From Clostridium gelidum (GTDB lineage Bacteria > Bacillota > Clostridia > Clostridiales > Clostridiaceae): a stretch of 64,000 nucleotides of DNA. Both the position numbers and the translations under genes were made by a program. The notes under the pieces are model-generated. The model saw only the letters and a program-made list of their open reading frames with translations, made no database searches and was not told where the DNA came from. The stretch spans positions 4,187,001 to 4,251,000 of the forward strand of contig NZ_AP024849.1 of the NCBI RefSeq assembly GCF_019977655.1, in the 5' to 3' direction. This document shows, in pieces, positions 1-9,745 of this stretch (position 1 is its first letter; each line of letters starts with the position of its first letter).

Positions 1-1864
1 AATCGTGAGTAAGCTTTAAATAGAAATCATTATTAAAATCTTCACCTGTTCTTGCTGCTATATAATATGCTTTTCCTTCTCCATAGTTATTTACTGTGAG
101 TGCTGGCATATTTGCATAAAAATCATTTTTGTATACTCCAAGAACCTCTGCAGTTTCTGCATGAATTAAATCACAATAATCATTCACTTTGTAACTGCCT
201 TTTAATCCATCTACTTTGACATCATTAAAGTCTATATAATTTACTTCATTATCATATAAGGAATCTATTTCTTCTGACCAAATTCCTGTAACATCTCGGA
301 GCGGTCCTGGGAATCCTCCTAAGAAACAAAGATCATTTTCATCTACAATCCCACTAAAATAAGTAGTTACAAGTGTTCCACCATTCTTTACAAATTCATT
401 AATTCTCTCTGAAACATTCGGACGAATCATATATAACATTGGTGCTACTATAAGTTTATAATTTGAAAGATCACAGTCCATATTAATAATATCCACTGGA
501 ATTCCATTTCCCCAAAATACCTTATAACATTCTTGACAGCTCTCTTCATAGCCCTTTTTATATTTCTTTAGAGCTTGTGCATCATCAATAGCCCATTTAT
601 TTTCAATATCATATATTATTGCTACTTCTGATTTGCTAGTTGATCCTTGAATTTCTTTTAACTTATTTAATGTTTCTCCAACTTCTGTTACTTCCCTAAA
701 CACTCTAGTGTTTTCATGTCCTGAGTGATCTACTACAGCTCCATGGAATTTTTCTGAAGCTCCTCTTCCTTTTCTCCATTGAAAATATAAAACCGAATCT
801 GCCCCATGAGCTAAACCTTGCATTGATGATAGTAAATGCATTCCAGGACGTTTTAATTTATTAGTATCATGCCAATTTACTAGACTTGGCGTGCTTTCCA
901 TAATTAAAAACGGTTGCCCTCCTTTTAAAGATTTATATATATCATGTACAAATCCAACATTAGCTGCAAGTTCAGCAGTAGTTTCAAAATCATTATGCCA
1001 TGCAGGATAGTTATCCCAAGATGCTACATCTACTTCTTTTGCGAATTTCCAGTAATCAAGGCCTGTGAATAATCCCATATGAGGATAATTTCCCATGAAA
1101 TTAGCTGTTACAGGAACACTTGGAGTTATTTCTCTTATTGGTGCAATTTCATTTTTATAAAAATCTATAGTTTGCTCTGTAACAAATCTCTTCCAATCAA
1201 GATTATGTCCATGAACATATATTTCACCTTTTTCTGATGGACTTTCTACTTGTGACCAACTATTAAATCTATGACTCCAAAATCCCGTCCACCATACTTC
1301 ATTTAATTTTTCTAAATCATTATTATACTTTCCCTTAAGATAATTTCTAAATGCTTCTTGGCAAAGTTCACAATGACACTCGCCTCCATATTCATTAGAA
1401 ATGTGCCACATAATTAAAGCTGGATGATCTTTATATCTTTTAGCTAAAATTTTATTGATTTCATAAGTTTTTTTTCTATATATTGGTGAAGTAAAACAAT
1501 GATTATGTCTTTGCCCATGAAGGTTTTTAGTTCTATCACCATTTACTCTTAAAACTTCTGGATATTTCTCTGACATCCACGCAGGTCTTGCACCACTTGG
1601 TGTAGATAAAATTACATGAATATTATTTTTCGCCATGTCATCCATAATTTTATCTAACCACTCAAATGTATACTTACCTTCCTCTGACTCTATTGCACTC
1701 CATCCGAATATATTTATAGAAACGCAATTGCAATTTGCAAGTTTGAGAAGGCGAACATCATCTTTTAATACTTCAGGATATTTTAGCCATTGATCTGGAT
1801 TATAATCACCACCGTGTAGAAATCCATTTATTTTACTATTAAGTATGGTAAATTCGTTCTTCAT
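1..1864 (-). CDS. GH42 beta-galactosidase, C-terminus cut by window edge
   Basis: Retaining beta-galactosidase of glycoside hydrolase family 42, probably intracellular, releasing galactose from short galactosides brought in by the ABC transporter just upstream. The ATG at 1864 follows GGAGGAAAAGCTT and the protein opens with the family-typical GGDYNPDQW. The acid/base Glu sits in SNEYGG (about residue 158) and the nucleophile Glu in FLIMESTPS (about residue 323), with the trimerisation and beta-sandwich parts following. The frame stays open to base 1, giving 621 codons; the family usually runs to about 670-690 residues, so only the tail is missing. It is last in a minus-strand operon behind the two permeases, as in ganSPQA-type loci. 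No signal peptide. Substrate (galactan oligosaccharide versus other galactosides) is inferred from context. Confidence 0.95.
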   Translation of the reverse strand, partial: MKNEFTILNSKINGFLHGGDYNPDQWLKYPEVLKDDVRLLKLANCNCVSINIFGWSAIESEEGKYTFEWLDKIMDDMAKNNIHVILSTPSGARPAWMSEKYPEVLRVNGDRTKNLHGQRHNHCFTSPIYRKKTYEINKILAKRYKDHPALIMWHISNEYGGECHCELCQEAFRNYLKGKYNNDLEKLNEVWWTGFWSHRFNSWSQVESPSEKGEIYVHGHNLDWKRFVTEQTIDFYKNEIAPIREITPSVPVTANFMGNYPHMGLFTGLDYWKFAKEVDVASWDNYPAWHNDFETTAELAANVGFVHDIYKSLKGGQPFLIMESTPSLVNWHDTNKLKRPGMHLLSSMQGLAHGADSVLYFQWRKGRGASEKFHGAVVDHSGHENTRVFREVTEVGETLNKLKEIQGSTSKSEVAIIYDIENKWAIDDAQALKKYKKGYEESCQECYKVFWGNGIPVDIINMDCDLSNYKLIVAPMLYMIRPNVSERINEFVKNGGTLVTTYFSGIVDENDLCFLGGFPGPLRDVTGIWSEEIDSLYDNEVNYIDFNDVKVDGLKGSYKVNDYCDLIHAETAEVLGVYKNDFYANMPALTVNNYGEGKAYYIAARTGEDFNNDFYLKLTHD

Positions 1865-1976
1865 AAGCTTTTCCTCCAATATTTTATGAACACACTTATT
1901 TTCATTATCTTACAAGAAATTTATTCTCTATTTCAACTTCTTGTGATTAAATTACATTTTCTAATTTTATGGAATG

Positions 1977-2810
1977 TTATTTTACTGCCCCAGTCATTCC
2001 TGCAACAAAATGCTTTTGCATAATGAAGAATATTAATGCAGTAGGTATAGTTGTAATTACTATAGCTATCATAATTAAACCATAATCAGGTGAATAACTT
2101 GATGACATTTTGGAAATTATAAGTAAAACAGTTTTCTTTTCTGGTGATTGTAATGCAATTAATGGCCATAAATAAGCATTCCATGAACCCATAAATGTAA
2201 TAATTGCTGCTGCTGCATAAGTTGATTTCATAGTTGGCATAAATATTTTAAAGAAGATTGCAATTTCCCCTAAACCATCAATTCTTGCTGCCTCTAAAAT
2301 ATCTTTAGGAAATGCTTTTGTATTTTGTCTAAAGAAGAAAATTAAGAATGCAGTACAAACACCAGGCAATATTACAGCCCATAATGAATTTAATCCCATG
2401 AATTTCAAAGGTGTTCCATTTACTGATGCAAAAAGTTTAAATAACGGTATCATCAATGCTGAAAATGGAATCATCATAGATAAAAGTAAAATTGTGAATA
2501 ATCTATCTCTAGACCTAGTTCTAAATATTTCAAACCCATAGCCAGCTATAGATGACACGAGTAGTGCAAGTATAGTAGTTATAATTGCAATTTTTGCTGA
2601 CATACTCAAAGAAGTAACAAATCCCAGCTCTGGCTTTAAAAGATTATTTAAATTTTCCATAAAATCACTTCCTGGAGATAACTTCCCTCTTGTTACGTCA
2701 ACTGATTTATTGGTTGCACTAATAATCATCCAAAAGAATGGAAATATAGAAACTAACGATGCTACACTTAAAAATAAATACTTAATTGCTAAATTTAACT
2801 TCCTAGTCAT
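1977..2810 (-). CDS. Carbohydrate ABC transporter permease, MalG/GanQ type
   Basis: Inner-membrane permease (277 residues) of a carbohydrate-uptake-1 ABC importer. Six hydrophobic segments are visible, and the cytoplasmic EAA loop that docks the ATPase reads EAARIDGLGEIAIFFKIFMP near residue 175. The C-terminal end (QKHFVAGMTGAVK) is typical of MalG-like subunits. The start overlaps the end of the preceding permease by 8 bases, implying translational coupling. It lies between the partner permease and the GH42 enzyme, so a galactoside substrate is likely. No ATPase gene is in the locus; such importers commonly share an MsmX-type ATPase encoded elsewhere (family knowledge). Confidence 0.93.
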   Translation of the reverse strand: MTRKLNLAIKYLFLSVASLVSIFPFFWMIISATNKSVDVTRGKLSPGSDFMENLNNLLKPELGFVTSLSMSAKIAIITTILALLVSSIAGYGFEIFRTRSRDRLFTILLLSMMIPFSALMIPLFKLFASVNGTPLKFMGLNSLWAVILPGVCTAFLIFFFRQNTKAFPKDILEAARIDGLGEIAIFFKIFMPTMKSTYAAAAIITFMGSWNAYLWPLIALQSPEKKTVLLIISKMSSSYSPDYGLIMIAIVITTIPTALIFFIMQKHFVAGMTGAVK

Positions 2811-3696
2811 TTTTGTCGCCTCCTATTTTAAATTGAATTAAGGCTAATATTATTACCATAACAACAATAAGATAAGCTACTGCTGTTGCATATCCAAAGT
2901 CTGGTGTATACGTAAAGCATAAATCATATATATATTTTGAAATAGTCATTGTTGAATTAGCTGGACCACCTTTTGTAATATTTACAACTTCATCAAATAG
3001 TTGTAACGTCCCAATCGTTGAAGTAATTGTTGTAAATAAAATTATAGGTTTTAATAATGGTATTGTTATACTTGTAAATTTCTTAAATGGAGATGCTCCA
3101 TCAATATCAGCTGCTTCATAAATTGAATTATCAATATTCTGTAACCCAGCTAAATAAAATATCATATTATATCCTGTCCATCTCCAAGTAATTGCAATTA
3201 TCATTAATATTTTAGCCCAAAATGGATGTGTAACCCACTCAATTGGTACTGAAATAGCATGAATAGCCATAAGTAATTTATTTACTAAACCATCTGATGA
3301 AAATATACTCTTAATAATAACTGAATATCCAACCAAAGATGCTACACAAGGCAAGAAAATTGCTGTTCTAAAAAATCCACTAAATTTTAATTTTCTATCA
3401 TTAAGAACTGAAGCAATAATAAGTGCAAAAATAATCATTACTGGAACTTGAACTAATAAAAATATAAATGTATTTCCTACGGCTTTAATTAAAGTTGGAT
3501 CTGAGAACATTCTTATATAGTTATCTAAGCCACTAAACTTTAAACTATTTCCCTTACCTGTTTTTAATGACATAATTAAAGATTGTACCATAGGATAAAA
3601 TACAAATAATCCTAATAAAAATGTGCCTAATGATACAAATATCCAACCCCAAAGGTTTTCCTTGCTGTTCATTCCTGTATGGTTTTTACGCTTCAT
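2803..3696 (-). CDS. Carbohydrate ABC transporter permease, MalF/GanP type
   Basis: The 297-residue partner permease of the same sugar importer. It has an N-terminal cytoplasmic stretch, six membrane segments and the EAA motif EAADIDGASPFKKFTSITIP near residue 200. The ATG at 3696 has AAGGGAGTTGATTAAAA upstream; a second Met at residue 9 is possible but less well placed. It forms a heterodimer with the downstream MalG-like subunit, whose reading frame it overlaps. It is separated from the binding-protein gene by 107 bases holding a hairpin, which probably lowers permease expression relative to the binding protein. Confidence 0.93.
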   Translation of the reverse strand: MKRKNHTGMNSKENLWGWIFVSLGTFLLGLFVFYPMVQSLIMSLKTGKGNSLKFSGLDNYIRMFSDPTLIKAVGNTFIFLLVQVPVMIIFALIIASVLNDRKLKFSGFFRTAIFLPCVASLVGYSVIIKSIFSSDGLVNKLLMAIHAISVPIEWVTHPFWAKILMIIAITWRWTGYNMIFYLAGLQNIDNSIYEAADIDGASPFKKFTSITIPLLKPIILFTTITSTIGTLQLFDEVVNITKGGPANSTMTISKYIYDLCFTYTPDFGYATAVAYLIVVMVIILALIQFKIGGDKND

Positions 3697-3719
3697 TTTT
3701 AATCAACTCCCTTAGGATT

Positions 3720-3773
3720 TATAAAGACTATTTGCTAAATCTATATTTAAAATTTTAACAAATAGTCTCTATA
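3720..3773 (-). promoter_or_regulatory. Intercistronic hairpin between binding protein and permease
   Basis: Inverted repeat AAGACTATTTG / CAAATAGTCT with about 24 bases between arms, just after the binding-protein stop on the transcribed strand. It lacks a U-run, so it looks like an mRNA-stabilising or partial-termination hairpin rather than a full terminator. Such elements often raise binding-protein levels above those of the permeases. Confidence 0.5.
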
Positions 3774-3803
3774 AATTTCTATTTTTTAATTATAGTTATT
3801 TTA

Positions 3804-5114
3804 CTATTTACTTACTGCAGCTTCTGCTTGAGCTTGTGTATTCTTAAGTGTTGAATCTATGTCTTCTCCAGCAACGATTTTTTGCATTCCTTCTGACATA
3901 ACACTTTCTAATTTATATGTGTAAAGACCATAGTTTACAGTAGGGATTTTTGTAGACCAATCTGAAAAATCTTTAAATACTGCTTGATCGCCATAGAATT
4001 TTACAGGTTCTGTATAATTTTTGCTTGAGCTTGCTGATTTTAATGTACTAACTAATCCAATTCCTGGTACTAAATCATTCATTAAATCATCGCTTGATGC
4101 GAATGTGCTTCCTAAGAAGTCAGCAGCTAAGTCTGAATTGCCAACTTTATCTAAAACATACCAACTACTACCACCGCTATTAGATGCATTTACTGATTTC
4201 GCATTTGCTCCTAATCTTGGAATAGCAGCTACTGCCCATTTTCCACTTTGATCTTGTGAAGCTTGTATTGAAGAAGAAATCCAACAACCACTTGCAACAC
4301 TTGCAACATCACCTTTTTGGAACGCTGCTAGGAATGCATCCCATCCAGATACTTGCTTTGTAATGCCTGCATCTACCATTTGTTTATAGATAGTAACAGC
4401 TTGTTTCAACGCTTCATTACCAGCTATATCTACTGTTTTACCATCTGCTTTTACATACCATGAACCTGCTGATTGCATCATGATTCTAAGTTGATTTAAA
4501 TCACTTGGATCAATAGTAAGCATTGCTTTTCCAGTTTTTGCTTTTACAGCTTTTCCAATTTCAATATATTTCTCCCAAGTAAGATCTTTCATATCTTCTT
4601 TCGTATATCCAGCTTGTTCAATTAAGTCTGTTCTATAAAATAATCCTGCTACACCACTATCAAATGGTACTCCATATAACTTACTTCCTTCTGTCATAAC
4701 ATTTAATTTATAATCCATAAATTTAGTTTTATCAACTTTACTACTTAAATCTTTAAGTTCTCCTGGATAAGATTGTATATAATTTTGAATCTTATAATCT
4801 TCAATTAATACAACATTAGGAAGTCCATCATATGTACCTGATGAAAGACTTGTATTTAATTTTTGTACTACATCATCTTGTGCCATACTTACTACATCAA
4901 TAGTAACATCTGGATGATCCTTTAAATATCTTTCTTTCGCCATATTTGCAGCTTTGATGTTGAATGTATCATCCCAAGCCCAAACAGTAATTTTTTTATC
5001 ATCTTTTGCTTTAGTTGTTGATCCCGAACTACTACTTGATGATGATCCACATCCAACCAAGCCAAATACCATTGCAGTAGTTAAAACAGTTGCCATAATT
5101 TTTTTAAGTTTCAT
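3804..5114 (-). CDS. Sugar-binding lipoprotein of ABC importer (SBP family 1)
   Basis: Extracellular solute-binding lipoprotein, 436 residues. The start chosen is the ATG at 5114, after AAGGGGGAATTATTT; a longer frame to 5150 adds 12 residues with no purpose. The signal peptide (KLKKIMATVLTTAMVFG) ends in the lipobox LVGC, followed by a Ser-rich linker, so the mature protein is lipid-anchored on the outer face of the membrane. The body has the family-1 fold features, including the conserved GVPFDSGVAGLFYRTDLIEQAGY. It is first in the operon with the two permeases and the GH42 enzyme, so it most likely captures galactosides. Expression is probably controlled by the LacI-type regulator encoded upstream. 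Confidence 0.93.
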   Translation of the reverse strand: MKLKKIMATVLTTAMVFGLVGCGSSSSSSSGSTTKAKDDKKITVWAWDDTFNIKAANMAKERYLKDHPDVTIDVVSMAQDDVVQKLNTSLSSGTYDGLPNVVLIEDYKIQNYIQSYPGELKDLSSKVDKTKFMDYKLNVMTEGSKLYGVPFDSGVAGLFYRTDLIEQAGYTKEDMKDLTWEKYIEIGKAVKAKTGKAMLTIDPSDLNQLRIMMQSAGSWYVKADGKTVDIAGNEALKQAVTIYKQMVDAGITKQVSGWDAFLAAFQKGDVASVASGCWISSSIQASQDQSGKWAVAAIPRLGANAKSVNASNSGGSSWYVLDKVGNSDLAADFLGSTFASSDDLMNDLVPGIGLVSTLKSASSSKNYTEPVKFYGDQAVFKDFSDWSTKIPTVNYGLYTYKLESVMSEGMQKIVAGEDIDSTLKNTQAQAEAAVSK

Positions 5115-5187
5115 AAATAATTCCCCCTTAAATTTTTTCGGTTTATACATAACTTCTTTTATTTATATCACTTATGTATCTGTTTAC

Positions 5188-5216
5188 ATTATAGCAATTT
5201 CAGCATAGTAAACGTT
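5188..5216 (-). promoter_or_regulatory. Candidate promoter and LacI/cre-type operator of the sugar operon
   Basis: On the minus strand TGCTATAAT forms an extended -10 (TATAAT at 5188-5193). The usual -35 place is occupied by AACGTT inside the near-palindrome TAATAACGTTTAC (about 5209-5221), resembling LacI-family and CcpA (cre) operators with a central CG. A regulator bound there would block the polymerase. This is pattern recognition only. Confidence 0.45.
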
Positions 5217-5354
5217 ATTATAATATTAATGATAATTGGTAATAATTTTATAACATCAAAAATTAAATTTGTTCTTTTTTTAGATTATAGTAATTTTTTA
5301 TGTTGTTCAGTAAGGAAATCCTACTAATTTGTTAGATAATTTCTTTTATGCAAC

Positions 5355-5397
5355 AAAAAAGTTTACTAAATATTTATTGTTTTTAGTAAACTTTTTT
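5355..5397. terminator. Terminator of the lacI-type gene, usable from either strand
   Basis: Perfect 16-bp inverted repeat AAAAAAGTTTACTAAA / TTTAGTAAACTTTTTT with an 11-base loop; each arm ends in a run of A/T so a U-tract is produced in both directions. It sits 40 bases after the stop of the regulator gene. Confidence 0.85.
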
Positions 5398-5437
5398 ATT
5401 ATATTAAAATTTGGAGTTGCACTTAATAAGTTTTAGG

Positions 5438-6457
5438 TTACATTTCCGATTTTTTCAATGGTGTACAACTTTCTCTTATTTTAAATTCAGTTGGTATTAT
5501 TACCTTTTTGTTATATTCTCTGCTTCCATTTATATTTTCAATTAACAAATCAACAGCTGCACTTCCTAAGTACTCGCTTGGTATCCTTATAGTTGTTAAT
5601 GATGGAATCATATATTTCGCACTAGGTTGATCATTAAATCCAACAATACTAATATCGTTTGGTATAGATAAGCCTGCCTCTGAGATTGCCTTATACGCTC
5701 CAACTGCCATCGTATCATTTCCAACAAAAAGTGCAGTAACTCTATCTTTAGATTTTAATGCTTCTATTGCAAGATCATATCCCACTTTAAACGAAAATCT
5801 TTCCCCTTGGTATCTGTATTCAGGATTATATATACCCTTTTGCTCCATAAACTCCCTATACTTAATATATCTTTCATCCGCATTGATATTTTCATAAGAT
5901 AAATCGTCTGGTCCCTTACCACCAATAAAACCTATCTTTCTATGACCAAGTTCATATAAATAGTTTAATATTTTAGTTGTAGATTTCCCTAAATCCGCCA
6001 TTACAGAATCAAATCTATTTTCATCAGGTGAAAAATCTACAAACACTATATTTTCATTTGCACTTGCTAATTTTTCTATAGTAGACTCTGTAAATCTTCC
6101 AATTGCAATTATTCCATTAACATTTTTAATATCATTAATATCACTATCTTCACTCAATTTTACTAAATTAAAGTTATTTTGATTACACTTTTTTTCAGCT
6201 GCTAATCTTATTGATAAATAATATGGATCTCCTAGCTCTTCCTCATAATTATACCAATAAACAATCCCTATATTTTGAGATCTTTTGTTTTTAGACTTTT
6301 TAGTTTTTGATGATATATATTCAAGCTCATCTGCGATTTTTAGTATTTTTTCTCTTGTAATATCAGTAACATTTAATGTTTCATCAAAATTTAAAACTCT
6401 AGAAACTGTTGATATAGAAACTTCTGCAAGAGATGCTATTTCTTTTATAGTAGCCAC
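5438..6457 (-). CDS. LacI/GalR-family transcriptional regulator
   Basis: DNA-binding repressor of 339 residues. I place the start at GTG 6457, giving VATIKEIASLAEVSISTVSR at the N-terminus, because AAGGAGGAAATTCAG precedes it and LacI proteins normally begin exactly here; an upstream ATG at 6487 has no ribosome site. The helix-turn-helix is at residues 3-24, followed by the hinge helix and a periplasmic-binding-like effector domain (about 65-335) with IGFIGGKGPDDLSYEN and VTALFVGNDTMAVGAYKA. It is read in the same direction as the sugar importer and GH42 gene but as a separate unit, and probably represses them until a galactoside appears. The target is inferred from position. Confidence 0.93.
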   Translation of the reverse strand: MATIKEIASLAEVSISTVSRVLNFDETLNVTDITREKILKIADELEYISSKTKKSKNKRSQNIGIVYWYNYEEELGDPYYLSIRLAAEKKCNQNNFNLVKLSEDSDINDIKNVNGIIAIGRFTESTIEKLASANENIVFVDFSPDENRFDSVMADLGKSTTKILNYLYELGHRKIGFIGGKGPDDLSYENINADERYIKYREFMEQKGIYNPEYRYQGERFSFKVGYDLAIEALKSKDRVTALFVGNDTMAVGAYKAISEAGLSIPNDISIVGFNDQPSAKYMIPSLTTIRIPSEYLGSAAVDLLIENINGSREYNKKVIIPTEFKIRESCTPLKKSEM

Positions 6458-6775
6458 CTGAATTTCCTCCTTATTAATAATAATCATTAAAATAAATAGT
6501 TAGAATACTATTCAAATACTTTGCATAAATTAATTAATATACTTTTAGTGTATATCACAAGTAAAATCAAGTCAATTTTTTACTAAAATCAAGTTTAATT
6601 ATCCTTATATGTTTTCCTACTACTAAGTATATATACTTACCATAATTAATACACTATTACAAATAATTTTAGCATAATAAAAGGACCCTCTATTACTACA
6701 GATAGGTCCATTTAAGTTGCTATTTTTAAATTTTAAATATGTCTTAATCATATAGATGCCCACTACTAAAGTTTT

Positions 6776-6877
6776 ACTTATGCTTGGTATTATATTCAAC
6801 ATTTACTATACTTAGGAGCATATTCAATTTCGGCGGATGTAGGCATAAGTATGAGTTCCACTGTGGTTATCTATATT
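6776..6877. repeat. 3'-flanking repeat, copy 1 (shares a 51-base motif with 42992-43043)
   Basis: The 51 bases at 6827-6877 match 42992-43043 at about 85 percent, including the exact core CACTGTGGTTATCTATATT. In both places the motif lies just 3' of a minus-strand gene and in the same orientation. Here its ACTTATGC/GCATAAGT arms (6776-6783 and 6843-6850) could pair. The rest of the 448-base gap 6458-6905 holds a short GGACC/GGTCC hairpin near 6682-6708 and no gene. Confidence 0.6.
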
Positions 6878-6905
6878 AATAATATTGTATTAAATTTTTA
6901 ATACT

Positions 6906-7541
6906 TTATCCCATAAAGTTGCAAAGAAACACATATTGTTTTTTTAATTCTTTTACATACCATTCTGTTTTTACTAAATTAATATAAGCGTCTACAACAT
7001 TTTTAACTTGTCCTTCTTTTGTAATTTGCATTACTAAAGCCGTTATAGAAAATATCACTATTCCTATTACAATTACATTTCTTACTATTTGAGACGCATC
7101 CGATAATATACATAAAGATATTGCGCCTAAAACCATTATAATTATTGAAGCATAAGTTACAGTATCTATATTATACTTAGTTTTTAATATTCTTTCCTTT
7201 AACTTATTAACTGTAATTACATCTTTAAAAAACAATTCTAACTTATCTTTATATAATTCCAAAAACTTAGCTAATACATGTCCATATTTTTCATTATTAT
7301 TTGATTCTGAAATCCTCATACACATTATTAAAGGATATTGATATTCAGCTATACTATTGTATACATATTCATCTCGCTTTTCTAAGCTGGGAATTTTAAT
7401 TGCTAATTCACTATTTTCATCGATTGTCAATTCATAATTATCATTTACTAAGTTTGTATAATCATCCTTAATAATCTCTAATGCATTTGTTATTAAGTTA
7501 TTATTTGTATGTCTACTAATTAACATATCTAAAATCGTCAT
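6906..7541 (-). CDS. Membrane protein of unknown function, two TM segments
   Basis: A 211-residue protein I do not recognise. The ATG at 7541 follows GGGGGAGAAT. Residues 1-125 are hydrophilic and predicted helical with many Asn, Glu and Lys; two adjacent membrane spans lie at about 127-170 (YASIIIMVLGAISLCIL and VIVIGIVIFSITALVM), followed by a helical tail of 40 residues. This gives a hairpin anchor with both large parts on the same, probably cytoplasmic, side. It stands alone between the sugar locus and the B12 cluster. Its 3' flank carries the repeat motif also found behind the coiled-coil gene at 43045-44613. Confidence 0.75.
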   Translation of the reverse strand: MTILDMLISRHTNNNLITNALEIIKDDYTNLVNDNYELTIDENSELAIKIPSLEKRDEYVYNSIAEYQYPLIMCMRISESNNNEKYGHVLAKFLELYKDKLELFFKDVITVNKLKERILKTKYNIDTVTYASIIIMVLGAISLCILSDASQIVRNVIVIGIVIFSITALVMQITKEGQVKNVVDAYINLVKTEWYVKELKKQYVFLCNFMG

Positions 7542-7691
7542 ATTCTCCCCCTTTTCCCTTAATAGATTTTATTTATCTAAAATCTATTCATTAACTTTAA
7601 AAATAATATTTTTGCCTTCTGCAATAATCTCACGTGTAACGAAAATTGAATAACCTATAACTATCATAACATATTTTGTAAAGAATTCTGC

Positions 7692-7856
7692 TAAGGCACA
7701 TGAAAATAAATAACAAGTCCAAAACTGCCATGAATATTTTTCATCATGCAAGGAAGTAAAGTGCCATCATAGCGGGCCTATTATGGTATTTTAATGACGC
7801 AGGATGATGGAAAATAGGCTGGCAGATGGACTTGTTATTTTTTTGATTGTGCCTAA
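7692..7856. repeat. MITE-like palindromic element, full copy 1
   Basis: A 165-base element with terminal inverted repeats: TAAGGCACATGAAAATAAAT...AACAAGTCC at the left and GGACTTGTTATTTTTTTGATTGTGCCTAA at the right (split here). Inner arms CTGCCATGAATATTTTTCAT and GATGGAAAATAGGCTGGCAG also pair, so nearly the whole element folds into one hairpin. It has no coding capacity. Its right end provides the last two bases of the cbiG TAG stop codon read on the minus strand. The rest of the gap 7542-7691 shows nothing else. Confidence 0.8.
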
Positions 7857-8968
7857 GTATTTTTCAGTACTCCTATAGCTAGAGTCATCCCCTCATGCTT
7901 TACTTTACTTACAATAACTTCTGCTCCTGCAAGATCTACGCAAGGTTCACAAACTCCAGTTATTCCAAGAGTTTTTAGTACAAATTCACTTTTTTCATAT
8001 TTATCTTGAACAGTTTTTATTTCTTCTCTTTCAAAGGTTTTAAATGGGCAATTAATCTTTTGTGATAATTTAATAATTCCCTCTTCATTTGATTTTACAT
8101 CCACAGAGACTATATATGCCACTGCTCTTATATCTAAATTATATTTTAGCAAACTATTATTTATAAAATCATATAATTTTTCATAAGGTGTACCTCTTCT
8201 ACAGCCAATTCCTAAAACCACATCTTTTTTTATTAGTCTTAATATCTTAGAATAATCTAACTTCCCCTGGATAATATTCTTCTCTAAATCATGAGTTATC
8301 CAAATGCAATTTTCTTTTAAACCTTGAATTTTCTCATATCCCTTACTAATTTTAATCATATCATATTCATCTTTTATTCCAATTGTTTTTTCCTCTACCA
8401 AAAGTGAAGCTATATACTTAGCCTTCTTTAAATCTTCTATGATTAAATTGTTATCTTTTGCAAGGACATCAGGTGCAATTAAATCCAAATTATCAGTTGC
8501 TGTAGTTATAATAGATTGAACATTTAGAATTTGTGCTACTCTAAGTGTAAGTTCATTGCCTCCGCCTAAATGTCCACTTAAAATATTTATTGCATATTTA
8601 GATGATAAATCAACTACTACAACTCCTGGATCTTTATCTTTACCTTCTAAAAATGTTGCAATTGCTCTTACTGCAATTCCTGTTGAAGCGATAAATATAA
8701 CTCCTTTTGAAGTTTTCATAACTTCTTTTGTAATGTCATTTAATTTAAAATCTTCATTATGACTTTCTTTTATATAAAGTTTTGCATTTAAGTGTTGTTG
8801 CAGTTTTAAAGCTATTTCTTTTCCTTTAGGCGATGGACAAACTATGCTTATGCTCTTTTCAGAATATCCAAAAGCTACGTCATCATTTTTCTCATTATCA
8901 ATTCTCTTATTATCTATTTCTTTATTCTTACAATTAACATCTTCGCTCAAAGAATTGCTTTTCTCCAT
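7853..8968 (-). CDS. cbiG: Cobalt-precorrin-5A hydrolase
   Basis: CbiG opens the delta-lactone of cobalt-precorrin-5A, releasing acetaldehyde, in anaerobic corrin synthesis (cytosol). The protein is 371 residues: a hydrophilic leader of about 35, the N-terminal CbiG domain with GIAVRAIATFLEGKDKDPGV and ILSGHLGGGNELTLRVA, and the C-terminal domain with VLGIGCRRGTPYEKL. The start ATG shares one base with the cbiF stop (TAATG), so the two are coupled. The gene ends inside the terminal repeat of the palindromic element, which supplies the end of its stop codon. cbiH and cbiJ, which often follow, are absent here. Confidence 0.95.
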   Translation of the reverse strand: MEKSNSLSEDVNCKNKEIDNKRIDNEKNDDVAFGYSEKSISIVCPSPKGKEIALKLQQHLNAKLYIKESHNEDFKLNDITKEVMKTSKGVIFIASTGIAVRAIATFLEGKDKDPGVVVVDLSSKYAINILSGHLGGGNELTLRVAQILNVQSIITTATDNLDLIAPDVLAKDNNLIIEDLKKAKYIASLLVEEKTIGIKDEYDMIKISKGYEKIQGLKENCIWITHDLEKNIIQGKLDYSKILRLIKKDVVLGIGCRRGTPYEKLYDFINNSLLKYNLDIRAVAYIVSVDVKSNEEGIIKLSQKINCPFKTFEREEIKTVQDKYEKSEFVLKTLGITGVCEPCVDLAGAEVIVSKVKHEGMTLAIGVLKNT

Positions 8969-9726
8969 TATTTTGTATCCTCAGCATCCCTATACATATG
9001 TGAAAAATTCTTATCATATAATAAACTATTTTCAAAGTCACTATCAATAAAATCTCCAACTAATATTTGAGCACACTTAGTTATATTGCTTTCTTTAACT
9101 TTTTCTGCTATATCATCTAAATGACCCATTATTATTCTTTGATCTGACCACGTTGCTCTTTCCACTACAGCTATAGCAACATTTTTTTTATATCCTTTTC
9201 TTAATTTTTCAACAACCTTATCAATCATAGAAATTGATAAAAATATTGCCATTGATGCTCCAATGGATGCTAACGCTTCAAGATCTTCATTTTCTGGAAC
9301 TGGAGTTCTCCCTTCAACCCTTGTTAAAATAACAGTTTGAGATACTCCCGGCAAAGTAAATTCTCTATTAATTGCTGCTGCTGCTCCTGTAAATGAACTA
9401 ACCCCTGGTACAACTTCATAAGAAATATTAACTCTATCGAGCTCCACCATTTGTTCTCTTATAGCTCCATAAATTGATGGATCGCCTGTATGTAATCTTA
9501 CAACTAATTTACCCATTTGCTCTTCCATTGTCATAATTTCCATTACATCTTCTAAAGTCATATTTGCAGAATTGTAAACTTGGACATCATGTCTACAATA
9601 TTCTAAATGTTCCTTAGAAACTAAAGAGCCAGCATATACTACAACATCTGCTCTTTCTAATAAATCTCTCCCCTTAACTGTTATCAAATCAACAGCTCCA
9701 GGACCTGCACCTATAAAATAAATCAT
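8968..9726 (-). CDS. cbiF: Precorrin-4/cobalt-precorrin-4 C11-methyltransferase
   Basis: SAM-dependent methyltransferase that methylates C11 of the cobalt-precorrin-4 ring. The 252-residue protein has the tetrapyrrole methylase fold: IYFIGAGPGAVDLITVKG at the N-terminus, VVRLHTGDPSIYGAIREQM near residue 80, and VPGVSSFTGAAAAINREFTLPG near residue 105. YAGSLVSKEHLEYC is characteristic of CbiF/CobM. The ATG follows AAGGAGTGTAGAAT. It is coupled to cbiG downstream and separated from cbiL by 158 bases that hold a palindromic repeat. Confidence 0.96.
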   Translation of the reverse strand: MIYFIGAGPGAVDLITVKGRDLLERADVVVYAGSLVSKEHLEYCRHDVQVYNSANMTLEDVMEIMTMEEQMGKLVVRLHTGDPSIYGAIREQMVELDRVNISYEVVPGVSSFTGAAAAINREFTLPGVSQTVILTRVEGRTPVPENEDLEALASIGASMAIFLSISMIDKVVEKLRKGYKKNVAIAVVERATWSDQRIIMGHLDDIAEKVKESNITKCAQILVGDFIDSDFENSLLYDKNFSHMYRDAEDTK

Positions 9727-9745
9727 ATTCTACACTCCTTCTGAT